A stretch of DNA of 64,000 bases, from positions 85,327,221-85,391,220 of the forward strand of contig CM059973.1 in assembly GCA_030490835.1 (NCBI GenBank), given 5' to 3'. The DNA comes from Annona cherimola (lineage: Eukaryota > Streptophyta > Magnoliopsida > Magnoliales > Annonaceae). Positions 12,275 to 23,004 of the stretch are shown piece by piece; position 1 is the stretch's first letter; each line of letters starts with the position of its first letter. Below the pieces are notes generated by a model. The model made no database searches, was not told the DNA's origin, and saw nothing but the letters and a program-made list of their open reading frames with translations. Made by a program: the position numbers and the translations under genes.

Positions 12275-12516
12275 AACAAAAAGGATAGATAGCTGCTACC
12301 GGGGACGTGCTTTGGTGGTTAGCATCATTGTCTAATGAAGGATCGATGCTGGTTCGATTCTACTCTCCTATAGTGGCATTATTTATTCTCCCAATGTGTG
12401 GAGATATTTATTAGTGTCCTCCCTAAATGTTGAGATATTATAGAAAATTATGAAGATGTCTAATTAGAATATCAATTGTCGCATATATAAAATACCAACA
12501 AAAAGGATAGATAGCT
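12275..12516 (+). mobile_element. tRNA-derived SINE with 20-bp target-site duplication
   Basis: The body (12295-12496, 202 bp) has RNA polymerase III promoter boxes like a tRNA: an A box (TGGTGGTTAGC, 12313-12323) and a B box (GGTTCGATTCT, 12351-12361) at normal spacing. It is flanked by a perfect 20-bp direct repeat, AACAAAAAGGATAGATAGCT, at 12275-12294 and 12497-12516, the mark of LINE-assisted insertion. There is no long poly(A); it ends in ATAAAATACC. The intact TSD implies a fairly recent insertion. The family name is unknown to me. Confidence 0.85.
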
Positions 12517-12611
12517 TATATCAGGTCATTAGCGGGCCAAATTGAACGTAAGAGCTAGAAGCATGCACTAGTCCGCAGTGATCTAATCTACAAGCATATA
12601 TATATATATGA

Positions 12612-12960
12612 TATTTTTAAGTCCAATGGCACTGAAATGGGCCCCACATGATGATCAAATTATAATTTACTCCAACCATTGTATTTAGAATAATGTATTC
12701 TATTACCACATTAATTTTTATCCCAACAGGATATGTGTTGAACCCCATCTGAAAATAGTATAAATTCAACGTAATAAAATAGTTTGATATAAATAACAAC
12801 TTTAAAGTAGTTTTTTCAACATCTAAACCATCTAAAATATGATTTATATATGGATAAATGATTGTATAATGTTTCATTACATTTTAATATATGCGAGACC
12901 CATTTTTATGAGCAAGTGCACCGATGTTCCGGTGCAGTGACGTTGCATTGGAACAGCTCT
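12612..12960 (-). mobile_element. MITE family A, copy 1
   Basis: The same family as 57194-57545: GGGCCCCACATGATGATC at the left, TAGAATAATGTATTCTATTACCA inside, and GTGCACCGATGTTCCGGTGCAG...GGAACAGCTCT at the right end. About 350 bp, non-coding, followed directly by a TA repeat as in other copies. The open frame 12617-12877 (minus) is an accident of this repeat. Confidence 0.65.
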
Positions 12961-12979
12961 ATATATATATATACATATA

Positions 12980-13360
12980 GAGTCATTCTAGTGTAGGTAC
13001 ATGTTCCGGAAGTTACAGTGCAACTACCTCAAAAAATGGACCACACATACACTTAAATGTATTTATACTTTATAAAATTATTTATCCATGTATAATTATA
13101 TCTGAGATAGTTTACATGCTGAAAAAATAATTTTAAAGTTGTTATTTACATTAAATTATTTTATTACGTTGAATTTGCACCATTTTCAAAAGAGGTCCAT
13201 ATACAAATCCAATTTGGATGAAAATTGGTATAGTAATACAATACATAATTCTAAATATAATGAGTGGAGTAGATTATAATTTTATGATTATGTGAAGTTT
13301 ATTTTGAAGTACGTGCACCGTAACTTACGGTGCAGATAATTGTATAGGAATATTTCTCAT
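12980..13360 (+). mobile_element. MITE family A, copy 2
   Basis: Carries the family core (TTGTTATTTACATTAAATTATTTTATTACGTTGAATTTGCACC) broken here into recognisable blocks, with ends GAGTCATTCTAGTGTAGGTAC and GTACGTGCACCG...AGGAATATTTCTC in inverted relation. Followed by a TA repeat at 13361-13387. Confidence 0.6.
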
Positions 13361-13386
13361 ATATATATATATATATTATATATATA

Positions 13387-13907
13387 TGACCTCTGCTTCT
13401 ATGTAACCAGATTACATACAAGTGGAGTCATGTAACCCTTTCAAAATTTATAATTTGATCTTTGATGAAAAATTTAATTCATTTATTATATTTAACATCA
13501 TTTGTTTATATAGGGGACCAAGTTTCATCCCAATCAAGTATGTTTATAGGCCATATTTGTTAAAAAATATATATATATTCGTGTGTAAATTATGAGAAAT
13601 GCTAAAAATATTAATTTGAAAGTAGTATTTTTGACATCTAAACCATCCAAAATATCGTTTCTATGTGAATAAATGATTTTATAAAGTATTATTACATTCT
13701 AATACATGTATAAATAGATCTAAGTGTTTGTCATAATTTATATATAATATATATTTTTGAACGAACGCATCCCATAAACATACTGGACTAAGATAAAACT
13801 TAGCCTCTTACATAAATAAATGATTTTAAATATAATAAATGAATTAGATTTTTTATTAAAGATCAAAATCTTAGATTTTGATAGGGTACAGAAGCGGGAC
13901 TGTGTGT
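13387..13907. mobile_element. MITE family B, copy 2
   Basis: The left end (TTCTATGTAACC...AACCCTTTCAAAATTTATAATTTGATC) and right end (GATCAAAATCTTAGATTTTGATAGGGTAC, ending AGAAGCGGG) are inverted repeats about 50 bp long. The interior matches the other family B copies. Confidence 0.65.
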
Positions 13908-13964
13908 ATATATATAGAAGCGGGTTCGTACGTGCGTGCGCGTGTGTATAAATATATCAGGGAC

Positions 13965-14450
13965 GCTTCTATGAAACCCCTCTGCTATGAAACCCCCTCA
14001 ATTTTTAAAATCTTGATGATTGATAAAAAAAAAAAAATTATTTCATCCATTATAAGTAGCATCATTTATAATATCTTAGAAACCCTTTTGTTTTTTTAAT
14101 TTCACTGTATATGGATCTGATCTATAAACGTGTAAAATCAATGTAATAAATGGTTCAATATTAAAATATTAACTTTAAAATAGTTTTTTTCAACATTTAA
14201 ACCATCTAAAATATCAATAATATGTAGATAAATTATTCTATGAAGTATTGTTATATTCTAATATATATGTGAACAGATCTTGACATTTTTCATAATTTAC
14301 ATATGAATGTACTATTTGTGAGCAAATATGGCCTATCTACATATTGGATTAGGATAAAACTTGGTCTCGTAGTTAAAAAAATAGTGTTAAATATAATAAA
14401 TAGATTGAATTTTCCATGAAAGATCAATATTTTAAAAATGAAAAGGTTAC
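13965..14450. mobile_element. MITE family B, copy 3
   Basis: Begins CGCTTCTATGAAACCCC and ends near AAAGATCAATATTTTAAAAATG/AAAAGGTTAC, with the family interior between. It lies within 60 bp of copy 2, so families A and B form a dense cluster from 11.75 to 14.45 kb. Confidence 0.6.
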
Positions 14451-15124
14451 ACCAAAATCACTTCAATGATTCAGCGAGGCAGGTTGAGAACGAAAGATGG
14501 AACCTAGGTAGCTAGCTAGCCCATCTCCATCGGTGGATGAGGACAGGATAACTTCCGGCGAACTGAATGAAATGAAAGTAAAGCATAGACTGGCGCCGAT
14601 CGATGTGAAAAGCTAGCTAACAAGAATGCCATTTGCATGTCCCTGCCTTCCGTCCTCCTCTCTCCTAATCCAAACAAGCAGATGTATGAAGCCTGGGGAA
14701 TTGAATCGAGTCGCCAAGGAAGGAGACCAACGCGACCTTTGACTACTTTCTTTCCACCTAATTACCACGCACGCTCAAGCTGAAGCGAATTACATGCCTA
14801 TCCTAATCAATTTCCTAATCTTAATTTAGGAACCCATCTTTTTAATTGATTAATAAGCAGTTGCAAATCCTTTTAGTGTGGGCCTCTCTACATGATTAAG
14901 AGAAAATCTAATATGACCATAAACTTCATTACTACTTTATTATTTTGCAGAAAACCTAAAATGATTCCAATCTTCGAAGGCTTGTACGTATCATAAATTT
15001 GAAATTATTTAACGATGAATGGATAAAAGAATTTATAAATTTAGTTATGGTACATAGGGTAAAGAAAAATAGTTAAATAAAACAACTTATATAATTATTG
15101 TCATGATGATTCCTTAAAATATTA
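14451..15124. other. Intergenic; no gene recognised
   Basis: The first 350 bases are closer to average plant GC and contain GCTAGCTAGC palindromes, but there is no open frame or motif of note. The rest is AT-rich. Confidence 0.4.
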
Positions 15125-15420
15125 GGAATAAATATTTAAAACATGTCAAGTTAAAATTTTTAATCTAAAATTTTTCACTCTCCATAATTATTTTATTTTT
15201 TTTAATCATTTCATCACATCTTGTTATACAATTATTTTACTTTTTAATCATTTCTACACAACTACCCACACAATTAACATATCTATTTTAACTTTATTCC
15301 CTTTACTCTTTATTATTATCTCTATCATATCACTTCATTTTCTTCAAATTCAAAAACTTTTATACCAGAAATTTTTCATCCGAAAAATTTCTCATTTTCC
15401 AAAAACACTTTTAATTAATA
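15125..15420 (+). mobile_element. MITE family C copy (PIF/Harbinger Tourist-like)
   Basis: Shows the family C phrase order: AAAATTTTTCACTCTCC, then ATCATTTCTACACAACTACCCACACAA, then ATCTATTTTAACTTTATTCCC, then ATCTCTATCATATCAC, then a 3' end resembling the inverse of the start. Other copies lie at 18800, 23573, 27005, 31775, 46638 and 51812. Superfamily placement rests on the GGTGTGTTTGG-like ends of better copies. Confidence 0.6.
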
Positions 15421-16999
15421 GTCAAGATGGTCAGGTTGAATTTTCTCCTAGACAAAAAGGTTTCATAGATGCTTGTTGTCAAACCATTTCATAGAACTAT
15501 TTTCCATGCATAAAAAGGTCTTAAAATAACCTTAATTATAAGAGCAATGTACAAGCATCATTTAATTTGTTCATTTCGGTTAATTTAGATATTTAAATCA
15601 ACTTTTTTTTCCCTTGAAGCCATCTAAATTAATGTTTTCAATTCAATGGCGATGTACCGAAGAGCCAGCCTGGTGGTTATGTATTATGTATCACAAAAGA
15701 GTGCTAGCTGCTGAACCGGTGAACCTGCGGGCCTTCGTGTTGCCGTCGTAGGTGTCAATGTTAACCTCGCTGTACAATAACATGCTAGCTTGTGGGGCTT
15801 TCTTGAAATGAAGTGAAGCATTAGGTGTAATTCAAATAGCTAGGATGTCAACTTCGTGGTTGTTTAAATTACTTTTAAGATATTTAGTTTCAATAATAAT
15901 GAATAAATAACAACTTTGAAATCAATATTAGTACTCCAAAAAATACTAATACTCCATAGTTATAGTTGGGTCATTTACATTTGAGCTTCAACGAAGGAAG
16001 AGCAATATCTCTATAACTACTTTGTTGCCTATATTACTAAATTATATGCTTAGAGTTAGAAAATTGAAAAATATTAATCGAGTTAGAATTAAAAAAAAAA
16101 ATTGAGGAGCACGTATGGACTATGGAGTAGATGACTGAGGCGATTAGACGCCTCCTGGAGAGTTCAAAGCTGACACGGGTTGCTGCCGGAGAATCCGAGG
16201 GAGTGGGAGTAAAAAGCTCCCTAAAAAGAGGAAAGCACGTGCTCATGCCAACCTCTCGCTTTCACGTGGGACAACCCCTGCGGATGATACATGCAAATGC
16301 AGCCGTGGAGACAAATGACCCTTGTCCTTCCTTATGAATTGAACGCCTAGAAAATTATGATCGTCGCGATAGAGGATGAATAGAAGTTTTATTATTTTTT
16401 GGCAGTTCTCAGCTTTTTATTATCGCTGCCGGCTTCCAAGACAGCAATCCCTCCATCATTCGCCAAGTAAGAACATATATACCTCCAACCATTTTTATTT
16501 TTTAACGGTTCTGTGATCAAATTAAATTGCAGGTAAAATTTTGTAACGACAACAAATTTCATTTTATGTAGCTATTTTTTTACATATAACATATATTTTG
16601 ACTACATATGATGTATTTTGGTTATAATTAACTATTTAACAACAAATATTTAGATGTTTTTAAGTTGCAACATTTGGTTAAAAATACCCATGTTTTACGT
16701 CAAATAAACCAAAAATAATGTTTAACGGCCAAGCCTGGTTGGTCGCAATGCTGGCAAATGGTGCCGTTGTTGAGATTTTGAATCGCGTAAACGGGAATTT
16801 GGCTCCCATGTGTGGGAGCTATAATTTTCATGTGTTAAGAGTGCTTGGTCTACTTCTTTCTTCAAAGTAAGAAAAATTGTCACGAGTACTTAGTGGTTGA
16901 TTTATAAGATGAAATGAGATAAAAATAATGTAAAGACTCTTGAGTTTTAATTGTAATATGGATTGAGACGAGATGTAATATAAAAAATAATGTTCAAAA
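15421..16999. other. Intergenic; no gene recognised
   Basis: Mostly AT-rich. A GC-richer island at 16100-16340 gives overlapping frames on both strands (16131-16337 plus, 16037-16246 minus) and contains two CACGTG-type G-box words (about 16236 and 16263), but I see no protein family or splice structure. Confidence 0.4.
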
Positions 17000-17201
17000 C
17001 ACTATGAGAAAATGTATTTTTGTTAACTCTTATAATTGGCAACCAAAAAATCTTTTAACAAGAAAAATGCATGCAAAAAATAGCTAAGGAAAAATTTTCT
17101 TACTTATCATGATGCTTTCAAAGGCAAGAAAAACTTTTCTTATTTATAATAATGTTTAAATAAACAATTATCAAATTTTGGTTATCTAAAACACAAAACC
17201 A
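17000..17201. repeat. Dispersed repeat, also present at 63690-63990 (left part, interrupted by a LINE)
   Basis: Phrases ATAATTGGCAACCAAAAAATC, TATTTATAATAATG and CAAATTTTGGTTATCTAAAAC recur in the last 300 bases of the window. The repeat is cut at 17201 by the LINE insertion and resumes at 17902. The copy at 63835-63880 is an uninterrupted counterpart of the insertion site. Confidence 0.55.
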
Positions 17202-17901
17202 ACGGTGTTTTCAAACGTGAAGGACTGGTGTATAAACTTCAAATACTAGTATGAGGCGGCGATGGAAAAGAGGTGTGCTATTGTTTGGGAGCGGCCCCTG
17301 ATTGCTAGATAGACTAGGCCTATCAGAGGCACTTTTAAGGTTAATATTGATGGGCGAAAGAATCTCCTCAACAACCGCACAGGGCTCGCAACGGTCATTA
17401 GGGATTCTATCGGCTCTTTTGTCGCGGCAAAAGGGTGGACTAGACGCGAACATCTGGATCCGCTGATTATGGAGGCCACTGCTTTATGCATGGGACTAAG
17501 GTGGGCTCTGGAGGGCCAGTTTCACAACCTTCAGGTGGAGTCTGACTCATTGACGCTTATTGATTATTTGGTAGACGAATTAGGGCCCCTGTAGGAATCA
17601 TAATCTCCCAAATCCGCCGGATTGCCCTACAGGCCCATTCTTTGTCATTTCACCATGTGCTTCGGTCGGGGAACGCCGTGGCTCATCTTTTGGCTGATTT
17701 CGCATCTGTTAATTTTTTGCCTGAACATGAATGGTGGGACAATCCACCCTTTTTTCTTCAGGAAAAACTCTGTATAGACAATTTTTTGGCAATGCTATTC
17801 GATGATAGCTCTATCCCGGTCACCTCTGACTCCTCTCGGGTGTAGAGGTGGGCGGGTTAGGGGCTCGTCTTTTTATCAAAAAAAAAAAAAACACAAAACC
17901 A
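17188..17901 (+). mobile_element. 5'-truncated L1-type LINE (RNase H end) with poly(A) and TSD
   Basis: The 3' end of a plant L1-like non-LTR retrotransposon. The reading from about 17320 gives an RNase H-type (RVT_3) domain: FKVNIDG with its Asp, IMEATALCMGLRWAL with its Glu, and VESDSLTLIDYL with its Asp. A stop near 17592 and a frame change follow, then SGNAVAHLLADFA and a tail ending at the TAG of 17843-17845. The element ends in a poly(A) run and is flanked by the direct repeat AAAACACAAAACCA class (17188-17201 and 17888-17901). It is truncated at the 5' side, so only about 690 bp remain, and it is not functional. Confidence 0.88.
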
Positions 17902-18799
17902 TGAATGATTGACACCAAATGATATATGCCACAGATTATTAACAACTGAGTTTTTCTGTAGTAACTAAATTTTAACATATTGTACATCATTTTGCTCACC
18001 AAAAATTAAAAATCATTTTCATAATGGGATAGAAAGGGAAGCGCGAAGTGGGGAATCAAAGAAGCGCATATTCTTAAAAAGGCGAGAGTAATGTGATACG
18101 ATAAATATAAAGCGCAAATAAAAAGATTACTTGCGTGAGAAAATGAGTAGAATATAGGATAAAAAAAGAAAAAGTAAGAGAGTTAGATAATTATAATGAA
18201 TTATTTTTTCAAAAGTGTGAATGAAAAATGTGAGAAAATAGTTTCCCGTCTATACAATTTACCAAACAATATTCTCTAAAATTTTTGCATTGAAATAATA
18301 ATAACACTTTTGCAGCAATAGCCAAATGAGCTAAATTAAAATTTGGCAGCAAAAAGTTGATCACGAACAGTAAATTTTATTGATTTTGTAGAAAGAGTAC
18401 GTTTTCAATTTTTCATTGCAAATTATACAATAGGTTATAATTCAAAACTGAAGGACGATAAATTATTTTGAATCATTACGCAACAATCTTCTAACCTATG
18501 TATAAGGATATTCATATGATCTAAATCACTTGTTATATCTACCTTAAAATATTGATTATGTTTTAAAAACTACTTTAATTCCAGTTTTTAACTGTCGAAT
18601 GGGCATTCGTGGGCAAAAAATTTGGGGTTTCAACATATCAATATTTTTAAAAAGATACAAAATATATTTTTTATAAATATAGAAATTTATTAATTTATCT
18701 AATAGATTTAATCAATGTATTTGAAATTATATTATTATATTGATTATAAATTTCTAAATTAGATCTATAATAGAATTATAATTTTTAAATATACAGCAT
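17902..18799. other. AT-rich intergenic DNA; nothing recognised
   Basis: The first 100 bases continue the repeat interrupted by the LINE. The remainder is AT-rich with no gene signal. Confidence 0.4.
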
Positions 18800-19075
18800 T
18801 CTTGGCTACATATAAAAATTTTTAAACCAAAATTTTTTAATAGAAAATTTTTCATTGTTCATAATTATTTTGTTTTTCATTTTTTTTTCACATCCATTTG
18901 TACAATTATTCTATTTTTAATTATTTTTAATAATTAAACTATCCGTTTTAACTTTATTTTTTCTACTCTTTATTATTACCCTTGTCATATTATATATTTT
19001 CTTCAATTTAAAAAACTTTTACACTAAATGTTTTTTTGTCAAAAGGTTTTATCGCCTTATAAACATACCCACAGT
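18800..19075 (+). mobile_element. MITE family C copy
   Basis: Same order of phrases as the 15.1-kb copy (TTTTTCATTGTTCATAATTATTTT, CCGTTTTAACTTTATTTT, CTACTCTTTATTATTACCC, CATATTATATATTTTCTTC), more diverged. Non-coding. Confidence 0.55.
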
Positions 19076-19399
19076 ATAAAAGAATTATTTTAAGAATTGA
19101 TTAGGAACTAACAACAAAATCGATCTTAAAAATTAAGATAATATAAGCCTCAAACCAATCCAAGATAAAAGTTCCTCCTGAAAAAAACAGTTGCCCTCGG
19201 ATACGGAGAGCCAGGAGAGCGTTTCGCAGGTATGAACCGTGCCCGACGTGGCGTCTAGAAGACATGCACCGTGTAACGTTGCCAACCGTTTGAAACTTTG
19301 AATCACGTCCCCACTCCCCGAGTTCCGTCGTTTGGACTTGGGAACACGGTAACTAATTAATGGGAGGCTTCCAACCGTTACCCTGTTTGGCTATTTCTG

Positions 19400-19722
19400 A
19401 CGGGGATATAGTCGGAGGGCTATTTTGGTTACTGTATCAAAATAGCTATACATTTGCCTAAAAATAAATTTTACATATATTAGAATGTAATAAAATTTTA
19501 TATAATTATTGATCAATATATAAATTTTATAGTAAATATTTTACATGTTAAAAAATTATTTTAAACTTGTTATTTACATCAAACTATTTTATTATATTGA
19601 AATTGTATCATTTTCTGATGAAAATTGGTATGATAATATAATATATCATTCTAAATACAATAGGTGAAGTAGATTATAATTTTATAATTATGTACGACAT
19701 ATTTTGATGACACATATATAGG
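19400..19722 (+). mobile_element. MITE family A, copy 3 (worn)
   Basis: Aligns by eye to the 20.3- and 22.5-kb copies: ACATATATTAGAATGTAATAAAATTTTATA, TTGTTATTTACATCAAAC, then GATGAAAATTGGTATGATAATATAATA and GTAGATTATAATTTTATAATTATGT. The ends are poorly preserved. Confidence 0.55.
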
Positions 19723-19726
19723 GCTC

Positions 19727-20240
19727 ATCTTCTATGTAACTCGGTAACCCTTTCAAAATATAAGATTTCGATCTTTGATATAAAATTTAATTTATTCGAT
19801 GTATTTAATATCATTTGTTTATATACGAGATCAAGTTTCATCCAATCAAGTATGTTTATGGACCACACTTATTAGAAAATATATATATATTCATGTGTAA
19901 ATTATGAAAAATGCTAAAATATAAATTGTAAAGTAGTATTTTTGACATCTAAACAGTCCAAAATATTATTTCTATTTGAATAAATGATTCTATAAGGTAT
20001 TATTATATTTTCATATACGTGTAAATAGATTTAAATATTTTTCATAATTTATACATAAATAGATATATTTTTGAACAAATGCGACCCATAAACATACTTG
20101 ATGGGAATGAAACTTGGTTTCCTAGTTAAACAAATAATGTTAAATACAATAAATTAATTGAATTTTCCATTAAGGATTAAAATCTTCGATTTTGAATGGG
20201 TTATATGGATCCGCTTCTATATAATCAGGTTATATAAATG
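19727..20240. mobile_element. MITE family B, copy 4
   Basis: The left end TCTTCTATGTAACTCGGTAACCCTTTCAAAATATAAGATTTCGATC and the right end GATTAAAATCTTCGATTTTGAATGGGTTATATGGATCCGCTTCTATATAA are inverted repeats of about 50 bp (given here only as their family landmarks). Interior matches the other copies. About 515 bp. Confidence 0.65.
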
Positions 20241-20261
20241 CGAGACCGATATATATAAAAG

Positions 20262-20577
20262 TTGTTCCAGTGCAGCGCCATTGCATCGGAACCGTGGTAC
20301 ATTTGCCCGAATATGGGCTCCACATATATTAGAATGCAATGAAACTTTATATAATTATTTATCTATATATAAATTTTATAGTAAATGATTTATATGTTGA
20401 AAAAAACCACTTTAAAGTTGTTATTTACATCAAACTATTTTATTAGATTAAATTTGTACCATTTTCAGATAGAGTCCATACATATATTTCATTGGGATAG
20501 AAATTGATATGGTAATAGAATACATTATTATAAATAAAATAGGTGGAGTATATTATAATTTTATCATCATGTGAGAC
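20262..20577 (+). mobile_element. MITE family A, copy 4, left part (split by hAT element)
   Basis: Begins GTTGTTCCAGTGCAGCGCC and runs through the family core to ATCATGTGAGAC, where the hAT element enters. The remaining about 30 bases (CCCATTTTGACGCCACTACACC) follow at 22472. The MITE is therefore older than the hAT insertion. Confidence 0.75.
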
Positions 20578-20739
20578 CAATGTTGTCAGAACCGGGCTGG
20601 TCCAGTTACCGGTTCGGTTTAATTGCTTAAAACTGTGTAAACCGTCGAACCGCCGGTTGGTCCGACCGAATTCGCCCGGTTCGACCTCGTAGCTTAAATA
20701 ATATATATATATATTTTTAAAAAAAACCCGAAAAAAGAA

Positions 20740-21300
20740 AACCCTAAGGTCCCGCATGCCACACCCGCTGCCGCAGCCCTCTGCGTCTTCCCCCAATCCG
20801 ACGCCCGGCGCCTGACTACCTATTTGGTTTCCCCCTTCCCCGCCGGCCAGCCCTCAATCTCCTTTGCCGTCGTAGCCGCCTCACCTTGCAACGGCAGCAC
20901 GCGCTCGGCAGTCGGCACTTCGTCGCAACTGCCTGTCTCAGCATCCGCACCCCACACCCACTGCCGCAGCCCTCTGTGTCTTCCCCCAATCCGACGCCCG
21001 GCGCCTGACTGCCTGTCTAGTTTCCTCCTTCCCCGCCGACACGCCCTTGGCAGTCGACACCTCGTCGCAGCTGCCTGTCTCAGCATCTCCTCCTCTTGTC
21101 GCGTGCGCCGCGCCGTCCCGCCGCTTCCATCTCCTCCTTTGCGGCCGCCGTCTCCCGCCTTATCCTCCTCCGCTCCTCATCGCGCCTGCCATCCCTCCTC
21201 TCTCGTCGCGCCTGCTGCGTTGTCCTGCCTCCTCCTCAGTGCGCCTGCCTCGCCGCCTGTCTCCTCTCTCGCCGTCGCCGGCTCGCCGAGCAGTAGATAT
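20740..21300. repeat. GC-rich block inside the hAT element, with a diverged tandem duplication
   Basis: The phrase CTGCCGCAGCCCTCTG...CCCAATCCGACGCCCGGCGCCTGACT occurs at about 20770-20815 and again at about 20960-21010, and the phrase CAGTCGnCACnTCGTCGCA occurs at about 20919 and 21051, so a unit of about 140-190 bp is duplicated. Composition differs sharply from the surrounding AT-rich DNA. It may be captured host sequence. The open frames here (for example 20824-21315) are low-complexity Ser/Pro/Ala strings with no family resemblance, so I do not call a gene. Confidence 0.6.
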
Positions 21301-21944
21301 TTTGTGCGTAATTAATAATTATAATGTCAAATTTTTTGATTTTTTCTGCCTAATTTTGTGCATGCGTCTCTTATAAAATATAAATTATAATATCAAATTA
21401 TCAATGATTCAATTATGCTATTAAACAATCCTATAATATCAATTATGTCATTAAACAATCCTAAAATCTTACGTAATTATAAAAAAAAATCTCCACAGGA
21501 TTGAGGATTATTGACTCCTAGATCTTCAAAATTTTAAGAAATTTTGGACCTTCAGAAATACTTCATATAATCAATCTATTCTAATTAATCATACGAAAAT
21601 AATATGCAACTCATGTAATTAATATCACTCTCATATTTTATTATTATTTATTTATTTAGCTATTTTATTTATTTTAGGTATAAATTAAATTATTAATACA
21701 TAATTTTTTCTGCCTAATTTTATGTGTGCAACTCGTGTAATTAATATCACTCTCGTAATTAACTGTATAGCACAAAATTCTTCACATAATTAATGTAACA
21801 AATAAAAATTATAATATAATTAATAAAATATTATAATTATATTTTCAGGTGAATTTCTTAGTACCTAGGACAATTTATGTGTAATTCGAAAATTTATTTT
21901 TAATATTTTATTTATTTCATAAAATTTGAGTGTCCCTTAAATAT

Positions 21945-22340
21945 CGTTAGATGTTGTTAGATGTCGTTAAATGCTGTTAGATATCGTTAGATGCCGTAAG
22001 ACGGTGTTAGATTAAGGTAGATTTCATTAAATCATATTATCTGGGTTTTAAGTTCTATAATTAAGGTATAAATGACCTTATAAGGAGCTGAAGATCATAT
22101 TATAGGTGTTAAATTAGTATTAATTTATTAATATCAAAAGTTAGATGCTGTTAGATGTCGTTAGATCCGGTTAGATGCCGTTAGATGTCGTTAGACGCTG
22201 TTAAACGCTGTTAGATAAGGTGGATTTCATTAAATTCTATTATTTGGGTTTCAAATTCTATAATTTAGGTATAAATGACCTTATAAAGGGCTCAAAATCA
22301 TACTACAGGTGTTAAATTAGGATTAACTTATCAATATATT
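21945..22340. repeat. GTTAGATG-type minisatellite in two arrays plus a ~203-bp tandem duplication
   Basis: Imperfect tandem units of about 10-11 bases (GTTAGATGYYG) fill about 21950-22012 and 22142-22216. Each array is followed by the same unique sequence (TTTCATTAAA...GGTATAAATGACCTTATAA...GGTGTTAAATTAG) at 22014-22134 and 22217-22336, so array and spacer were duplicated together. It lies wholly within the hAT element. Confidence 0.75.
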
Positions 22341-22539
22341 TACATAAAATTTAAAAATAATTTAATATTTATGACATCATAAATATGTCATGCTGACGTC
22401 ACCGGTTCGAACCAGACCAGTTTCTTTACTGGTTCAATCACTGGTTCGGTTCTGACAACATTGTGTGAGACCCATTTTGACGCCACTACACCTGAATATA
22501 TTCGTATATATATATATATATAGAGAGAGAGATAGAAAG

Positions 22540-22868
22540 CATTGTACCGGAATAGTGGTACATATGCCCAAAATGTGCCTCACACATATTAGAATGTAAT
22601 AAAATTTTATACAATCATTTATCCATATATAAATTTTTATAGCAAATTGTTTACATGTTAAAAAAATCACTTTAAAATTGTTATTTACATAAAATTATTT
22701 TATTATATTGAATTTGTACTATTTTCAGACAGGATCCATACAAATATCCGAATAGGATAAAAATCGACAATGTGATTGAATATATTATTATAAATATAAT
22801 TGGTGGAATAGATTATAATTTTATCATTATGTGAGACCCATTTTGATGCCACTACACCTGAATATAAT
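22540..22868 (+). mobile_element. MITE family A, copy 5 (holds the empty site of the hAT insertion)
   Basis: Runs from GCATTGTACCGGAATAGTGG to CCACTACACCTGAATATA. It contains ATTATGTGAGACCCATTTTGATGCC, which corresponds to the copy 4 sequence with the 1.9-kb hAT element removed and one TSD kept. It lies only 70 bp from the hAT-bearing copy, so the two MITEs sit side by side. Confidence 0.7.
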
Positions 22869-23004
22869 CTACATATATATCCATTTACTTGCAATCCAGA
22901 CCATTGATATATGCGATATTTTTCACTTTCATTGGATGGGCCAACACGGGTCGTGGCACGGGAATCAAGAAATCATGCATTGCAACAATTATTGCTTAGC
23001 TCAC

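Larger units (their letters stand above)
20570..22471. mobile_element. Non-autonomous hAT-type DNA transposon, 1886 bp, with 8-bp TSD
   Basis: The ends are perfect 17-bp inverted repeats (CAATGTTGTCAGAACCG at 20578-20594 and its reverse complement at 22447-22463), flanked by the 8-bp direct repeat TGTGAGAC (20570-20577 and 22464-22471), the length expected of hAT transposition. There is no transposase. The interior has three zones: subterminal GGTTCGGTT/CCGGTTCG motifs, a GC-rich block (about 20735-21300) and an AT-rich zone with GTTAGATG minisatellites. The intact sister of its host MITE at 22812-22865 carries a single TGTGAGAC, which confirms the insertion site. Confidence 0.9.

Noticed and set aside
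12295..12370. tRNA gene
   Set aside because: It has A and B boxes but no acceptor-stem pairing or cloverleaf, and it is flanked by a 20-bp TSD, so it is a SINE head.
20824..21315. 163-codon open frame in the GC-rich block
   Set aside because: Low-complexity Ser/Pro/Ala/Arg, no domain, overlapping frames on both strands, inside a non-autonomous hAT element.
21945..22216. CRISPR-like regular repeats
   Set aside because: Units are about 10-11 bases, directly adjacent with no unique spacers, in a plant transposon; a minisatellite.
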